From positions 124,001 through 188,000 of the forward strand of contig NZ_JHVJ01000006.1 of assembly GCF_000620085.1 (NCBI RefSeq): a stretch of 64,000 bases of DNA, in the 5' to 3' direction. The translations under genes were made by a program, and so were the position numbers. The notes beneath the pieces are model-generated. The model had not been told where the DNA came from and did no database searches. It saw only the letters and a program-made list of their open reading frames with translations. Source of the stretch: Marinobacterium jannaschii DSM 6295. Lineage in GTDB: Bacteria; Pseudomonadota; Gammaproteobacteria; Pseudomonadales; Balneatricaceae. The number at the start of each line of letters is the position of its first letter. The stretch's first letter is position 1. Shown here piece by piece: positions 1 to 7,969 of the stretch.

Positions 1-374
1 GCAACAAACTGACCTTTGCCACCTTTGCGAATAGTTCCGACCATATTCAGATCATCCAGGGAAAAACTCTCCAGATAACCTTTCTCGCGTTGCTGATCCG
101 GCTGCAGCGTGCTGGCAACCTGCTTAGGCTGTTCTTCCAGCACCTCAGGCTGGAGCGGCGTCAGGGCTCTGAACGGCTCTCTCAGACTAACGCCGTGATA
201 GACGAAATTTTCATAGGGCTTATATTCAGGCAAGGGTTCGATACGCCCGGAAGGTTGAGAACGTGCCTGACTGACAAACTGCTTAAGATCTGCCAGATCC
301 TCCACCCAGACCACACAACCGTTGAGCAAGCCACTCAGCGATAATACGCCCACCAGGCGCAATGGGATTTTCAT
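1..374 (-). CDS. pilP: PilP, type IV pilus inner-membrane lipoprotein (3' part missing)
   Basis: PilP is the periplasmic lipoprotein that links the PilM/N/O alignment complex to the PilQ secretin. The visible part begins with a short hydrophobic signal ending in a lipobox-like LSGLLNGC, so the mature protein would start at that Cys. A Pro- and Gln-rich linker follows, then the start of the folded C-terminal domain (SFSLDDLNMVGTI). Two in-frame ATGs exist (380 and 374). The second is preferred because AAGGA lies six bases before it and directly abuts the first. It follows pilO by about 20 bases, as the last visible gene of a pilMNOP operon. The C-terminus, and probably pilQ, lie beyond the left edge. 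Confidence 0.88.
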   Translation of the reverse strand, partial: MKIPLRLVGVLSLSGLLNGCVVWVEDLADLKQFVSQARSQPSGRIEPLPEYKPYENFVYHGVSLREPFRALTPLQPEVLEEQPKQVASTLQPDQQREKGYLESFSLDDLNMVGTIRKGGKGQFV

Positions 375-393
375 AACCATTCCTTTATCACTG

Positions 394-993
394 TCAGTTG
401 GTATCGTCGTAGCGATAGGTTTTCGCACTAAGATTCATCGTCAGCTGGTCATTCCCGGCAGTCTTAATATCATAGTCATGCAGGGTCACGATGCGGGGCG
501 TTGCCGCGACACCGCTGACGAACTGTCCCATCTGATGATAACTGCCGGTCACGGTAATGTTGATCGGCAGCTCGATATAGAACGCTTCCTTACGTTCGTC
601 AGCCAATGCAATACTGGCAATATCAAGTCCGCTTTCGCGACCAATGGTAGTGATATCGTCCAGCAGTCCCGGCACTTCCTTCTGGGTCGGGAGCTGTTGC
701 AATAACACCGCAAACCGTTCCTCAACATCCGCCATCTGCTTGCGCAGTGCATCCAGACTGGCAACCTGGTAAGCCTTGGCCTGGTATTGCTGTTTAAGTT
801 CCTGCTCTTTGGCTATAGCACGATCCAGCTGGGTGATCTTCTCGCTAACATAAAAGTGCATACCAAGAAAAATAATGGCAGAGAAAACAATCAGATAAGT
901 AATGATTTTGACGCCGATAGGCCAGGTGCCCGCGGTATTAAAATCCAGATCATTGATATCGAAGCCCTTAAAGGCGTTCTTGAAACTATCCAT
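394..993 (-). CDS. pilO: PilO, type IV pilus alignment subcomplex protein
   Basis: PilO is a bitopic inner-membrane protein that pairs with PilN in the periplasm to connect the cytoplasmic PilM ring with PilP and PilQ. The 199-residue protein has a short cytoplasmic N-terminus, one membrane helix at about residues 29-48, a coiled-coil stretch at about 52-100 (many Lys, Gln and Glu) and a C-terminal ferredoxin-like periplasmic domain with the segment LPINITVTGSYHQMGQF. Length is close to the roughly 207 residues usual in Pseudomonas. It lies 8 bases after pilN and ends just before pilP, so the genes are co-transcribed. Confidence 0.93.
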   Translation of the reverse strand: MDSFKNAFKGFDINDLDFNTAGTWPIGVKIITYLIVFSAIIFLGMHFYVSEKITQLDRAIAKEQELKQQYQAKAYQVASLDALRKQMADVEERFAVLLQQLPTQKEVPGLLDDITTIGRESGLDIASIALADERKEAFYIELPINITVTGSYHQMGQFVSGVAATPRIVTLHDYDIKTAGNDQLTMNLSAKTYRYDDTN

Positions 994-1001
994 GCGCCCT
1001 G

Positions 1002-1550
1002 CTACTCCTCCGCTTCCAGTTTCTGAGCGGTGATCTGAACGCTGAGGTCAAAGCTCTTGCGCTCCTTCTCGGCCCCCACCTTTTTCAGGTTGGGCTCACC
1101 GAACCACTCCGAACGATCCAGATTACGCATCAGTTCCGAAACATCCAGGTTATCGTCGGCGACACCCTGAACCTGTACGCTGCTATCCTTACGTACCAGC
1201 TGGTTATAGTTAACGCCTTCAGGCACTACCCTTACCAGCTCATCGAAGATCCGCACGGTGACCGGCCGGTTCCCCTGCAAATCACTGATAGCGTTCAGAC
1301 GTTCCAGCAGGCGTTCACGCTTCTCACGCAGCTCCCTGATCTCCTTAATCTTCTGATCAAGTACAGATACTTCCTGCTGGAGGTAGTTGTTACGTTTCTT
1401 CTGACGGTCCTGCTGGAGGTCAATGTAGTAACCGATTCCCAGTACCGTGATCGCCGCCAACAGGGCAGCACTCCCCATATTGGTAAAAAAGCGCTTTTGC
1501 ATGACAACATTGCGCTCTTCCCGCCAGGGCCTCAGGTTGATAGTTGGCAT
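1002..1550 (-). CDS. pilN: PilN, type IV pilus alignment subcomplex protein
   Basis: PilN's cytoplasmic N-terminus docks onto PilM, and its periplasmic domain forms a heterodimer with PilO. The 182-residue protein starts with the family signature INLRPWREE (residues 4-12), the peptide known to bind PilM. A membrane helix at about 22-43, a coiled coil at about 47-90 and a compact C-terminal domain follow. It lies 10 bases after pilM in the same orientation. Length and order match the pilMNOPQ operon of pseudomonads. Confidence 0.93.
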   Translation of the reverse strand: MPTINLRPWREERNVVMQKRFFTNMGSAALLAAITVLGIGYYIDLQQDRQKKRNNYLQQEVSVLDQKIKEIRELREKRERLLERLNAISDLQGNRPVTVRIFDELVRVVPEGVNYNQLVRKDSSVQVQGVADDNLDVSELMRNLDRSEWFGEPNLKKVGAEKERKSFDLSVQITAQKLEAEE

Positions 1551-1560
1551 TCAGGTCTTC

Positions 1561-2622
1561 CTAGCTCATTGGGGTTCGCATCGCCAGCCCGCTGGCCTTA
1601 ACCAGTGAAGCAGCATCCTGTTGCAGTCGGGACGCCACCAGCTTGGGGCTGATCGCCATACCGGCAAAGGGATTGGCTTTTTCCGTTGTTATCCCCAACT
1701 CATCGGCAATATCTTCGACAAGTTGAGGCATGGCACTGCAACCACCGAGCAAAAAGAGTCGGTTAAGGCTGCTGTGGACACCCGATGAGTAGAATAACTG
1801 CAGCGCCCTGGAGATCTGCTGGGCCACTGTCTTACGGAAGGGATCTATGAATATCGCACTCAGTTCTGAGTTGAGCTCGCCGTTTTTCAGCTGATGTTCC
1901 AGGATTTCAGTTTCAGTGCCGGTATGCTGGCTTAACGCATTAATCAGTTCGGCGCTGCCAAAAGCCTGCTCACGGTGGTAGATAATCTTGCCGTGCTGGA
2001 ATACGTACAGCGTCAGGGTAGATGCACCGATATCCACCATTCCCACCAGCTGCCCCGGTTCAAGTTCTTCCGCATGCACCAGCGGATAGGCACGCTCTAT
2101 GGCGAAGACATCCACATCCACCACTTCACACTTCAGGCCAGCCGCACCGACAGCGTCTTCTCGCTGCTCAACATCATCACGACGGCAAGCCACCAGCAGC
2201 AGTTCATTGACTTCAGGCGCATCAGCCTTAGGGCCTATAATCTCGAAGTCCAGCGCCACCTCATCCAGCGGATAAGGGATAAAGTTGGATGCCTCCATCC
2301 GTACCTGGTCTTCAAGCTCAAGTTCGGTCAGGGCTGAGCTCATCTCAATCTGCTTGGTAATGACCGTAGACGAGGGCACAGCAACCGAGGCAAGGCCGGC
2401 TTTGTAACTCGCCTGACGCATCCCCTGCTCTATCGCCTCGGCAACGACAGCAACGTCCTGGACACTGCCATCAATCACCGCAGTTGGCGGCAGGGGCACG
2501 ATGGCATAGGCCTCCAGGGTGACTCTATCCTTGTCACGCGACAATGCGACCAGTTTGACTGCCGAAGAACCGATATCGGCACCAATCATGGCCTCATCCT
2601 TCTTTCCAAACAAACTAAACAC
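1561..2622 (-). CDS. pilM: PilM, actin-like cytoplasmic protein of type IV pilus assembly
   Basis: PilM is an FtsA/actin-fold ATP-binding protein that forms the cytoplasmic ring of the pilus machine and binds the PilN tail. The 353-residue protein shows the phosphate-binding GADIGSSAVKLV near residue 15, a second nucleotide motif VGMVDIGASTLTLYVF near the middle, and LFLLGGCSAMPQL in the adenosine region. The start is a GTG at 2622, with AAGGA eight bases upstream; the N-terminus MFSLFGKK fits the family. It is the first gene of the pilMNOP operon and diverges from the penicillin-binding protein gene, an arrangement also known from Pseudomonas. Confidence 0.94.
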   Translation of the reverse strand: MFSLFGKKDEAMIGADIGSSAVKLVALSRDKDRVTLEAYAIVPLPPTAVIDGSVQDVAVVAEAIEQGMRQASYKAGLASVAVPSSTVITKQIEMSSALTELELEDQVRMEASNFIPYPLDEVALDFEIIGPKADAPEVNELLLVACRRDDVEQREDAVGAAGLKCEVVDVDVFAIERAYPLVHAEELEPGQLVGMVDIGASTLTLYVFQHGKIIYHREQAFGSAELINALSQHTGTETEILEHQLKNGELNSELSAIFIDPFRKTVAQQISRALQLFYSSGVHSSLNRLFLLGGCSAMPQLVEDIADELGITTEKANPFAGMAISPKLVASRLQQDAASLVKASGLAMRTPMS

Positions 2623-2783
2623 AGAAATTTTCCTTACTTCGCTATGCGTTCATACAGCCGTTTAGACCATATTACGGTAATTGGCAGTATATTTTCATGT
2701 AAATAAATCAATTTTCCCGTTAGTTCAGAGGTCACCAACCGATATAATAGTGATCAGATACCGAAACTTAACTATAGATAATC
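2623..2783. promoter_or_regulatory. Divergent pilM / mrcA promoter region
   Basis: This is the 161-base divergent spacer. On the plus strand a perfect TATAAT at 2743-2748 lies 35 bases before the mrcA start; the -35 at the right distance (TTAGTT, 2720-2725) is poor. On the minus strand an AT-rich stretch around 2685-2710 contains TATACT, a possible -10 for pilM, but no well-spaced -35 was found. Confidence 0.5.
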
Positions 2784-5186
2784 ATGCGCATACTGCTTTC
2801 CCTGCTTAAGTTCTTCACCATTAGCGGCCTTCTTGTAGGTCTTTTGGGCGTGGGTGCTCTGGTGGCTGCCTACTATCACTACTCGCCAAAACTACCGGAT
2901 GTGGAAACGCTGCGTGAGATTAAGTTTCAGACCCCGCTGCGAATTTACTCCCGCGATGAGAAGCTGATCGCCGAGTTCGGCGAGAAGCGCCGCACACCGG
3001 TCACCTACGATCAGATCCCGCCGCGCTTTGTAGAGGCGGTGCTGGCGGCCGAGGATACCCGCTTCTTCGAACACCCGGGCATCGATATTAAGGGCCTCGC
3101 GCGTGCGGCCTATCAACTGGCCAGCAGTGGCAGAATCCAGAGTGGCGGTTCGACCATCACCATGCAGGTAGCGAAGAACTTCTTCCTCAGCCGGGAGAAG
3201 AAGTTCAGTCGTAAGTTTATGGAGATCCTGCTGGCAATCCGTATCGAGCAAGAATTGAGTAAAGAGGAGATCTTCGAGCTTTACGTCAACAAGATCTTCC
3301 TTGGCCATCGCTCCTACGGCATACAGGCCGCGGCGAACGTTTATTATGGCAACGACATCAGCGAGTTGACGACAGCACAGCTGGCGATGATTGCCGGCTT
3401 GCCGAAGGCGCCTTCCGCATACAACCCGCTGGCAAACCCTTCCCGGGCACTGGAGCGACGCAACTGGATTCTCTCGCGTATGCACAGCCTCGCCTTTATT
3501 GAGGATCAGGAGTACGAAGAAGCCCGCAATGCGCCGGTCACCGCGAAAAAACACAGCACAGAGATCGAACTGGATGCCCGCTATGTGGCCGAAATGGTGC
3601 GGGCAGAGCTCTTCGAACAGTATGGCGACGACCTCTACACCGAAGGTTTCCGGGTTATCACTAATATCGATAGCCAGAAGCAGGCGGCCGCCAACCAGGC
3701 CCTGCGCGATGGCCTGCTGGCCTATAGCGAGCGTCATGGCTATCACGGACCGGAAAAGCGCTTTGAGATCGAGGCGCTGGGGGCAGAGCAGGTACTGAGC
3801 GAACTCCAGGCGATCCCGACTTTCAGCAATATCGAACCCGCCGTAGTACTAGAGCTTAAAGGCCAGGGCCTGCGGGTTCTGCGAAAAAATGGCGAATCGA
3901 CCGAGCTGCCGTGGGACAGCATCAGCTGGGCCCGTCGCTTCAAGAGCGTTAACTCACAGGGTCCCCGACCGGCAAAGGCCGCTGACATTGTTAACGTGGG
4001 CGATGTTATCCGTATCCGCCAGGACGATAAAGCGCAGTGGCGCCTGACACAGATACCGAGGGTCCAAGGAGCATTTGTAGCGCTTGAACCGAAGGACGGT
4101 GCCATCCAGGCGCTGGTGGGTGGCTTTAACTTTGAACATAACAAGTTCAACCGCGCCACCCAGGCTCTGCGCCAGCCTGGCTCTAACTTCAAGCCATTCA
4201 TCTATACGGCAGCACTCGACAATGGCTATACCCCTGCGACCACCATCAACGATGCACCGGTGGTGTTTCACGATAAGAACCTGGAATCGAGCTGGCGCCC
4301 GGAGAACTATAGCCGCAAGTTCTACGGTCCCACCCGGTTACGCGAAGCACTGTATAAGTCTCGCAACCTGGTTTCCATCCGCATCCTGCGCTCACTGGGG
4401 ATAAACAAGACACTGGATTACATCCAGCGCTTTGGCTTCAACAAAGAGCAAATGCCACGCAACCTGACCCTGTCGCTCGGTGCGGCAGACCTGACACCGA
4501 TGCAGCTCGTCACCGGATACGCCCGCCTTGCCAACGGAGGCTTCGCCGTCGACCCATACCTGATTAAGCGCATCGAAGACCAGAACGGCGAAACGATTTT
4601 CAGTGCCGCACCGGCCACCGTGTGTGATGGCTGTCAGTATTCCGACCCGGAAAACCCACCCCAGCAGCTGGCAGAAGGGGCGCCTATTACCAACCTGCCT
4701 CTGGCAGAGCGGATTCTGGAGCCTCAGGTCGCATACCTGATCTACAACATCATGCAGGATGTCATCAAACGGGGGACCGGGCGTAAAGCCCAGCGCCTCG
4801 GCCGGGAAGACCTGGCAGGCAAGACCGGAACCACAAATGACCAGAAAGATGCCTGGTTCTCTGGCTTTAACCGGGATATTGTCGCATCCGCCTGGGTTGG
4901 CTACGACAAGCCACAGCACCTGGGCCGGCGCGAATTCGGCAGCACGGCGGCATTACCGATCTGGATAGACTTTATGCAGGTAGCACTCAAAGGCCAGCCA
5001 GCCAGCTCGCCCCTGCCACCGGAGGGTATTGTCAGCGTACGTATCGACCCGGCGACCGGCCTGCTGGCCTATCCGGGTCAGCCCGGTGCCGTATTCGAGT
5101 ACTTCCGCGAAGAGAATGTACCTCAGGCGATGGCCCAGATTCCCGGAGCCGCGAATCAGAATACGACGACTGACGATATATTCTGA
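2784..5186 (+). CDS. mrcA: Penicillin-binding protein 1A, bifunctional peptidoglycan synthase
   Basis: This class A PBP polymerises lipid II (glycosyltransferase) and cross-links stem peptides (transpeptidase) at the periplasmic face of the inner membrane. The 800 residues show a membrane anchor at about 8-32, then a GT51 domain with catalytic Glu90 in AEDTRFFEHPGID and the GGSTITMQVAKN motif. An OB-like insert at about 320-430 comes before the transpeptidase, with SNFK (Ser467), SRN (526-528) and KTGT (680-683). Length and motifs fit PBP1A (called ponA in Pseudomonas). It is followed by a strong bidirectional terminator. Confidence 0.96.
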   Translation: MRILLSLLKFFTISGLLVGLLGVGALVAAYYHYSPKLPDVETLREIKFQTPLRIYSRDEKLIAEFGEKRRTPVTYDQIPPRFVEAVLAAEDTRFFEHPGIDIKGLARAAYQLASSGRIQSGGSTITMQVAKNFFLSREKKFSRKFMEILLAIRIEQELSKEEIFELYVNKIFLGHRSYGIQAAANVYYGNDISELTTAQLAMIAGLPKAPSAYNPLANPSRALERRNWILSRMHSLAFIEDQEYEEARNAPVTAKKHSTEIELDARYVAEMVRAELFEQYGDDLYTEGFRVITNIDSQKQAAANQALRDGLLAYSERHGYHGPEKRFEIEALGAEQVLSELQAIPTFSNIEPAVVLELKGQGLRVLRKNGESTELPWDSISWARRFKSVNSQGPRPAKAADIVNVGDVIRIRQDDKAQWRLTQIPRVQGAFVALEPKDGAIQALVGGFNFEHNKFNRATQALRQPGSNFKPFIYTAALDNGYTPATTINDAPVVFHDKNLESSWRPENYSRKFYGPTRLREALYKSRNLVSIRILRSLGINKTLDYIQRFGFNKEQMPRNLTLSLGAADLTPMQLVTGYARLANGGFAVDPYLIKRIEDQNGETIFSAAPATVCDGCQYSDPENPPQQLAEGAPITNLPLAERILEPQVAYLIYNIMQDVIKRGTGRKAQRLGREDLAGKTGTTNDQKDAWFSGFNRDIVASAWVGYDKPQHLGRREFGSTAALPIWIDFMQVALKGQPASSPLPPEGIVSVRIDPATGLLAYPGQPGAVFEYFREENVPQAMAQIPGAANQNTTTDDIF

Positions 5187-5237
5187 CCTGCTTTGCTAAC
5201 CTACGCCACCCGCCATGCCGGGTGGCTGCCAGGCACA

Positions 5238-5266
5238 AAAAAACCCGGCTTTTGGCCGGGTTCTTT
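5238..5266. terminator. Bidirectional intrinsic terminator between mrcA and maeB
   Basis: A perfect stem AACCCGGC (5242-5249) / GCCGGGTT (5255-5262) has a five-base loop, an A-run on the left and a T-rich right flank. It can end the plus-strand mrcA transcript and the minus-strand malic enzyme transcript, whose stop codon is 21 bases away. Confidence 0.85.
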
Positions 5267-5286
5267 CTACCTCAGTTACTGCAACC

Positions 5287-6552
5287 TTATTTCAGGTCTG
5301 CGGCAGTCGTCAGAGGATAGTGCGCCGGCAGGCCGTGTTTTGCCACGCCGGAATCGATAGCAGCCTGCGCCACAGCGCCGGATACGGCACCCAGCAGACG
5401 GCTGTCAGTCGGCTTAGGAATGATGTACTGAGGACCGAATTCCAGAGAATCCAGGCCGTAAGCAGTCAGTACTTCCTGAGGTACGGGCTCTTTAGCCAGT
5501 TCAGCAATAGCGCGAACGGCGGCAGCTTTCATCTCTTCGTTGATCGCAGTAGCACGTACGTCCATTGCGCCACGGAAGATGAATGGGAAGCCCAGAACGT
5601 TATTTACCTGGTTCGGGAAGTCAGAACGGCCAGTTGCCATGATGACGTCATCACGGGTTTCGTGGGCCAGTTCAGGACGGATTTCCGGATCAGGGTTTGC
5701 ACAGGCGAATACAACTGGGCTGGAAGCCATTTTTGCCAGCTGCTCAGCTGACAGCAGGTTCGGGCCGGACAGGCCAACAAAAACGTCAGCGCCTTCAATT
5801 GCATCGTCCAGAGTGCGTTTCTCGGTTTCAGTTGCAAAAGCAGCTTTTTCCGGAGTCAGATCATCGCGACCAGAGTGGATCACACCCTTACGGTCTAGCA
5901 TGTAGATGTTTTCTACTTTCGCTCCCATATTTACCAACAGCTTCATACAAGCGTTGGCGGCAGCGCCAGCACCCAGGCAGACGATAGACGCTTCAGAGAG
6001 TTCTTTACCAGCAATCTCCAGCGCGTTAATCATGCCTGCAGCGGTAACGATAGCGGTACCGTGCTGGTCGTCATGGAAGACCGGAATGTTACAACGTTCG
6101 ATCAGTGCACGCTCAATTTCAAAGCACTCAGGTGCCTTGATATCTTCCAGGTTGATACCACCAAATGTTTCCGCAATGCGGGCAACGGTATCAATGAAAG
6201 CCTGTGGGCTTTCTGCGTCCACTTCGATATCGACAGAGTCCAGACCGGCAAACTTCTTGAACAGCAGTGCTTTACCTTCCATTACCGGCTTGGAAGCCAG
6301 TGGTCCCAGGTCACCCAGACCCAGAATAGCGGAACCGTTGGAAATAACCGCGACCAGATTGCCTTTAGCAGTGTAGCGGTAAGCATTTTCCGGATCCTTA
6401 GCGATTTCGCGGACCGGTTCTGCTACACCCGGGCTATAGGCCAGAGCCAGATCACGTGCGGACTCAGCGGAGGTTGTTAGTTCCACGCTGATTTTGCCCG
6501 GACGGGGATACTCATGATAATCAAGAGCGGCTTGTTTCATATCTTCAGACAT
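5287..6552 (-). CDS. maeB: Malic enzyme, short form without PTA domain
   Basis: This enzyme oxidatively decarboxylates malate to pyruvate, probably with NADP+, linking the TCA cycle to NADPH and gluconeogenesis. The 421-residue protein has the malic N-terminal domain (SVELTTSAESARDLALAYSP, with the metal-site region FHDDQHGTA) and a Rossmann NAD(P) domain (IVCLGAGAAANACMKLL). The phosphotransacetylase-like C-terminal domain of the 759-residue E. coli MaeB is absent, as in the short Pseudomonas enzyme. The ATG at 6552 was chosen over the far upstream in-frame start because the -10 at 6593-6598 would lie inside a longer reading frame. Confidence 0.92.
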   Translation of the reverse strand: MSEDMKQAALDYHEYPRPGKISVELTTSAESARDLALAYSPGVAEPVREIAKDPENAYRYTAKGNLVAVISNGSAILGLGDLGPLASKPVMEGKALLFKKFAGLDSVDIEVDAESPQAFIDTVARIAETFGGINLEDIKAPECFEIERALIERCNIPVFHDDQHGTAIVTAAGMINALEIAGKELSEASIVCLGAGAAANACMKLLVNMGAKVENIYMLDRKGVIHSGRDDLTPEKAAFATETEKRTLDDAIEGADVFVGLSGPNLLSAEQLAKMASSPVVFACANPDPEIRPELAHETRDDVIMATGRSDFPNQVNNVLGFPFIFRGAMDVRATAINEEMKAAAVRAIAELAKEPVPQEVLTAYGLDSLEFGPQYIIPKPTDSRLLGAVSGAVAQAAIDSGVAKHGLPAHYPLTTAADLK

Positions 6553-6592
6553 GGTTGCTGTTCCAAAGTAGTTAACAAAAGACGAACTTGGG

Positions 6593-6622
6593 ATCATATA
6601 GCAAAAGGTCTTACCCTCACAA
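6593..6622 (-). promoter_or_regulatory. Candidate sigma-70 promoter of maeB
   Basis: Read on the minus strand, TTGTGA (6622-6617) and TATGAT (6598-6593) are separated by 18 bases and lie 41 bases before the maeB ATG. They match the consensus at 4 of 6 and 5 of 6 positions. Confidence 0.5.
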
Positions 6623-6676
6623 CCAGCACGGAAGTATAGAGGCCTAAAAAACAATTGCGCTGTAACCCTTGCAGTA

Positions 6677-7471
6677 TCAGGGCTGCAGCTCAAGTTGAGA
6701 GGGATGGCTCAGGTTGAGAAACCAGCGTTTCCCACTGCGCGAAGAGGACGATTTTCTATGATTCCGATCAATAATCCAGCCAGATACGACAATCTTGCGA
6801 CCCCGGCTTAGCCGCTGCCGCCACTTATCTGATAACGACGAAGCCAGTTCGGGACTCAGGCGGATTGTCAGCTGACCATCCAGCACCAGAAACCAGCCTT
6901 TACTGCCTTTACTTAACCCGGAAACCTGTCCAGAAACCCGCTGATAGCCGCCCCGACGCAAAGCGGCAGCAGCCACCGGCCGGGCCAGCCGGCTATCCCA
7001 GACACCCCGAACCGCTGTTCTGGCATCTTGCTCTGCGGCCAACAAGCATGAATGCAGTCTCAGGTTAGGAGGAATAGCCACCATAAAGCCCAGACCTTCA
7101 CGTAGCAGTATTTCAACAACACTACGCCCATCCGGTCGGTACAGGTTCGCCAGCACCCGACCATAGCGGTCTTTACGGTCATAGCCATATTGCAGCAGTA
7201 CACCCTGCCGGACCAGCTGCTGCAGCCTCTGCCGGGCTTTGACGGCATAGGGCTGATCCGGCTGGCCTTGGCGCCCGACCTCCGGGGTATTGATGCCGAT
7301 CAGACGGACCCGGCGGCCGTCTTTCAATGCCACTGTATCACCATCGAAAACGTGGCTGACGGTAACCCGCTGAGTGGCCGCTGGCTCAGGACAACGTTCA
7401 GCCTGAGCCGGATGGCAGGCAATAAAAAAGGCACTCATCAGGAGTGCCTTTTTTACGATCATCAGAAGCAT
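6677..7471 (-). CDS. Secreted thermonuclease (SNase) family protein with extra C-terminal domain
   Basis: This is a staphylococcal-nuclease-fold enzyme, predicted to be exported and to cut DNA or RNA with Ca2+. The first 24 residues form a signal peptide (MIVKKALLM, then PAQA). The nuclease domain at about 36-150 keeps the catalytic set: Arg56 and Glu64 in RLIGINTPE and Arg105 in DRYGR, spaced like Arg35, Glu43 and Arg87 of the model enzyme. Residues 165-264 form a further basic region that may be an OB-like nucleic-acid-binding domain. The gene starts three bases after rpmE stops. Its signal-peptide codons contain what looks like the rpmE terminator, so expression may depend on read-through. 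Confidence 0.85.
   Translation of the reverse strand: MLLMIVKKALLMSAFFIACHPAQAERCPEPAATQRVTVSHVFDGDTVALKDGRRVRLIGINTPEVGRQGQPDQPYAVKARQRLQQLVRQGVLLQYGYDRKDRYGRVLANLYRPDGRSVVEILLREGLGFMVAIPPNLRLHSCLLAAEQDARTAVRGVWDSRLARPVAAAALRRGGYQRVSGQVSGLSKGSKGWFLVLDGQLTIRLSPELASSLSDKWRQRLSRGRKIVVSGWIIDRNHRKSSSSRSGKRWFLNLSHPSQLELQP
7424..7454 (-). terminator. Intrinsic terminator of rpmE embedded in nuclease signal-peptide codons
   Basis: A perfect stem GGCACTC (7430-7436) / GAGTGCC (7442-7448) with a five-base loop is flanked by six A on one side and six T on the other (7424-7429 and 7449-7454). Read on the minus strand it is a textbook intrinsic terminator about 20 bases after the rpmE stop. It lies wholly inside codons 6-16 of the nuclease gene. 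Confidence 0.75.
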
Positions 7472-7474
7472 TAA

Positions 7475-7687
7475 TTACTTCTTCAGAGCACGACCGCCGA
7501 AACGCTTGTTGAAGCGATCTACGCGACCACCGCTGGTAGCTTCTTTCTGCTTACCAGTGTAGAACGGGTGGCACGCGGAGCATACGTCCAGGTGCAGGTC
7601 GCCGCCGGTAGAGCGGGTTTTGATTTCATTACCGCAAGAGCAGGATGCAGTAATTTCTTTGTAATTCGGATGGATATCAGCTTTCAT
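7475..7687 (-). CDS. rpmE: 50S ribosomal protein L31, zinc-binding form
   Basis: L31 bridges the two ribosomal subunits. The 70-residue protein carries four zinc-ligand cysteines, Cys16 and Cys18 in CSCG and Cys36 and Cys39 in CSAC, so it is the zinc-dependent (C+) type rather than the zinc-independent paralogue. The C-terminus [18 protein letters not shown] is typical. It has its own good promoter at 7809-7837 and a roughly 110-base leader containing a GC-rich hairpin. It is followed at once by the nuclease gene. Confidence 0.97.
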   Translation of the reverse strand: MKADIHPNYKEITASCSCGNEIKTRSTGGDLHLDVCSACHPFYTGKQKEATSGGRVDRFNKRFGGRALKK

Positions 7688-7707
7688 GAGAAACCTCAGT
7701 TTTGTTG

Positions 7708-7740
7708 TGCCGCCACCCGGTCATCGTTGCCGGGCACCGC
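7708..7740 (-). other. GC-rich hairpin in the rpmE leader
   Basis: The rpmE leader contains CCCGG paired with CCGGG around a nine-base loop, inside a longer interrupted stem (GTGCC ... GGCGGCAC), about 20-50 bases before the start codon. Ribosomal protein leaders are often autoregulated, but the sequence shows only the stem, not the regulator. Confidence 0.35.
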
Positions 7741-7808
7741 ACTGAGTCGGTAAATTTTCTGGCAGGTGACGGAATCGGGTTCCAGCCCTGCTGCAAGTCA
7801 GGCGCGCA

Positions 7809-7837
7809 ATTATACGCAGCTCGCAGAACTGCTGCAA
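7809..7837 (-). promoter_or_regulatory. Sigma-70 promoter of rpmE
   Basis: On the minus strand TTGCAG (7837-7832), a 17-base spacer and a perfect TATAAT (7814-7809) form a well-spaced promoter. Transcription would begin near 7802 and give a leader of about 110 bases before the rpmE ATG. Confidence 0.7.
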
Positions 7838-7969
7838 TAATAGTCAGCATGAATTCAACGCCTGTTTTAACAATAGACAGGCCTCACATAACAGAACTCT
7901 TTCACCCCATCGGCAAACTGCCTAAACTGGCGCGCCAGAAAAGCGATAACCCCAGCAGCCCGGAGCACC

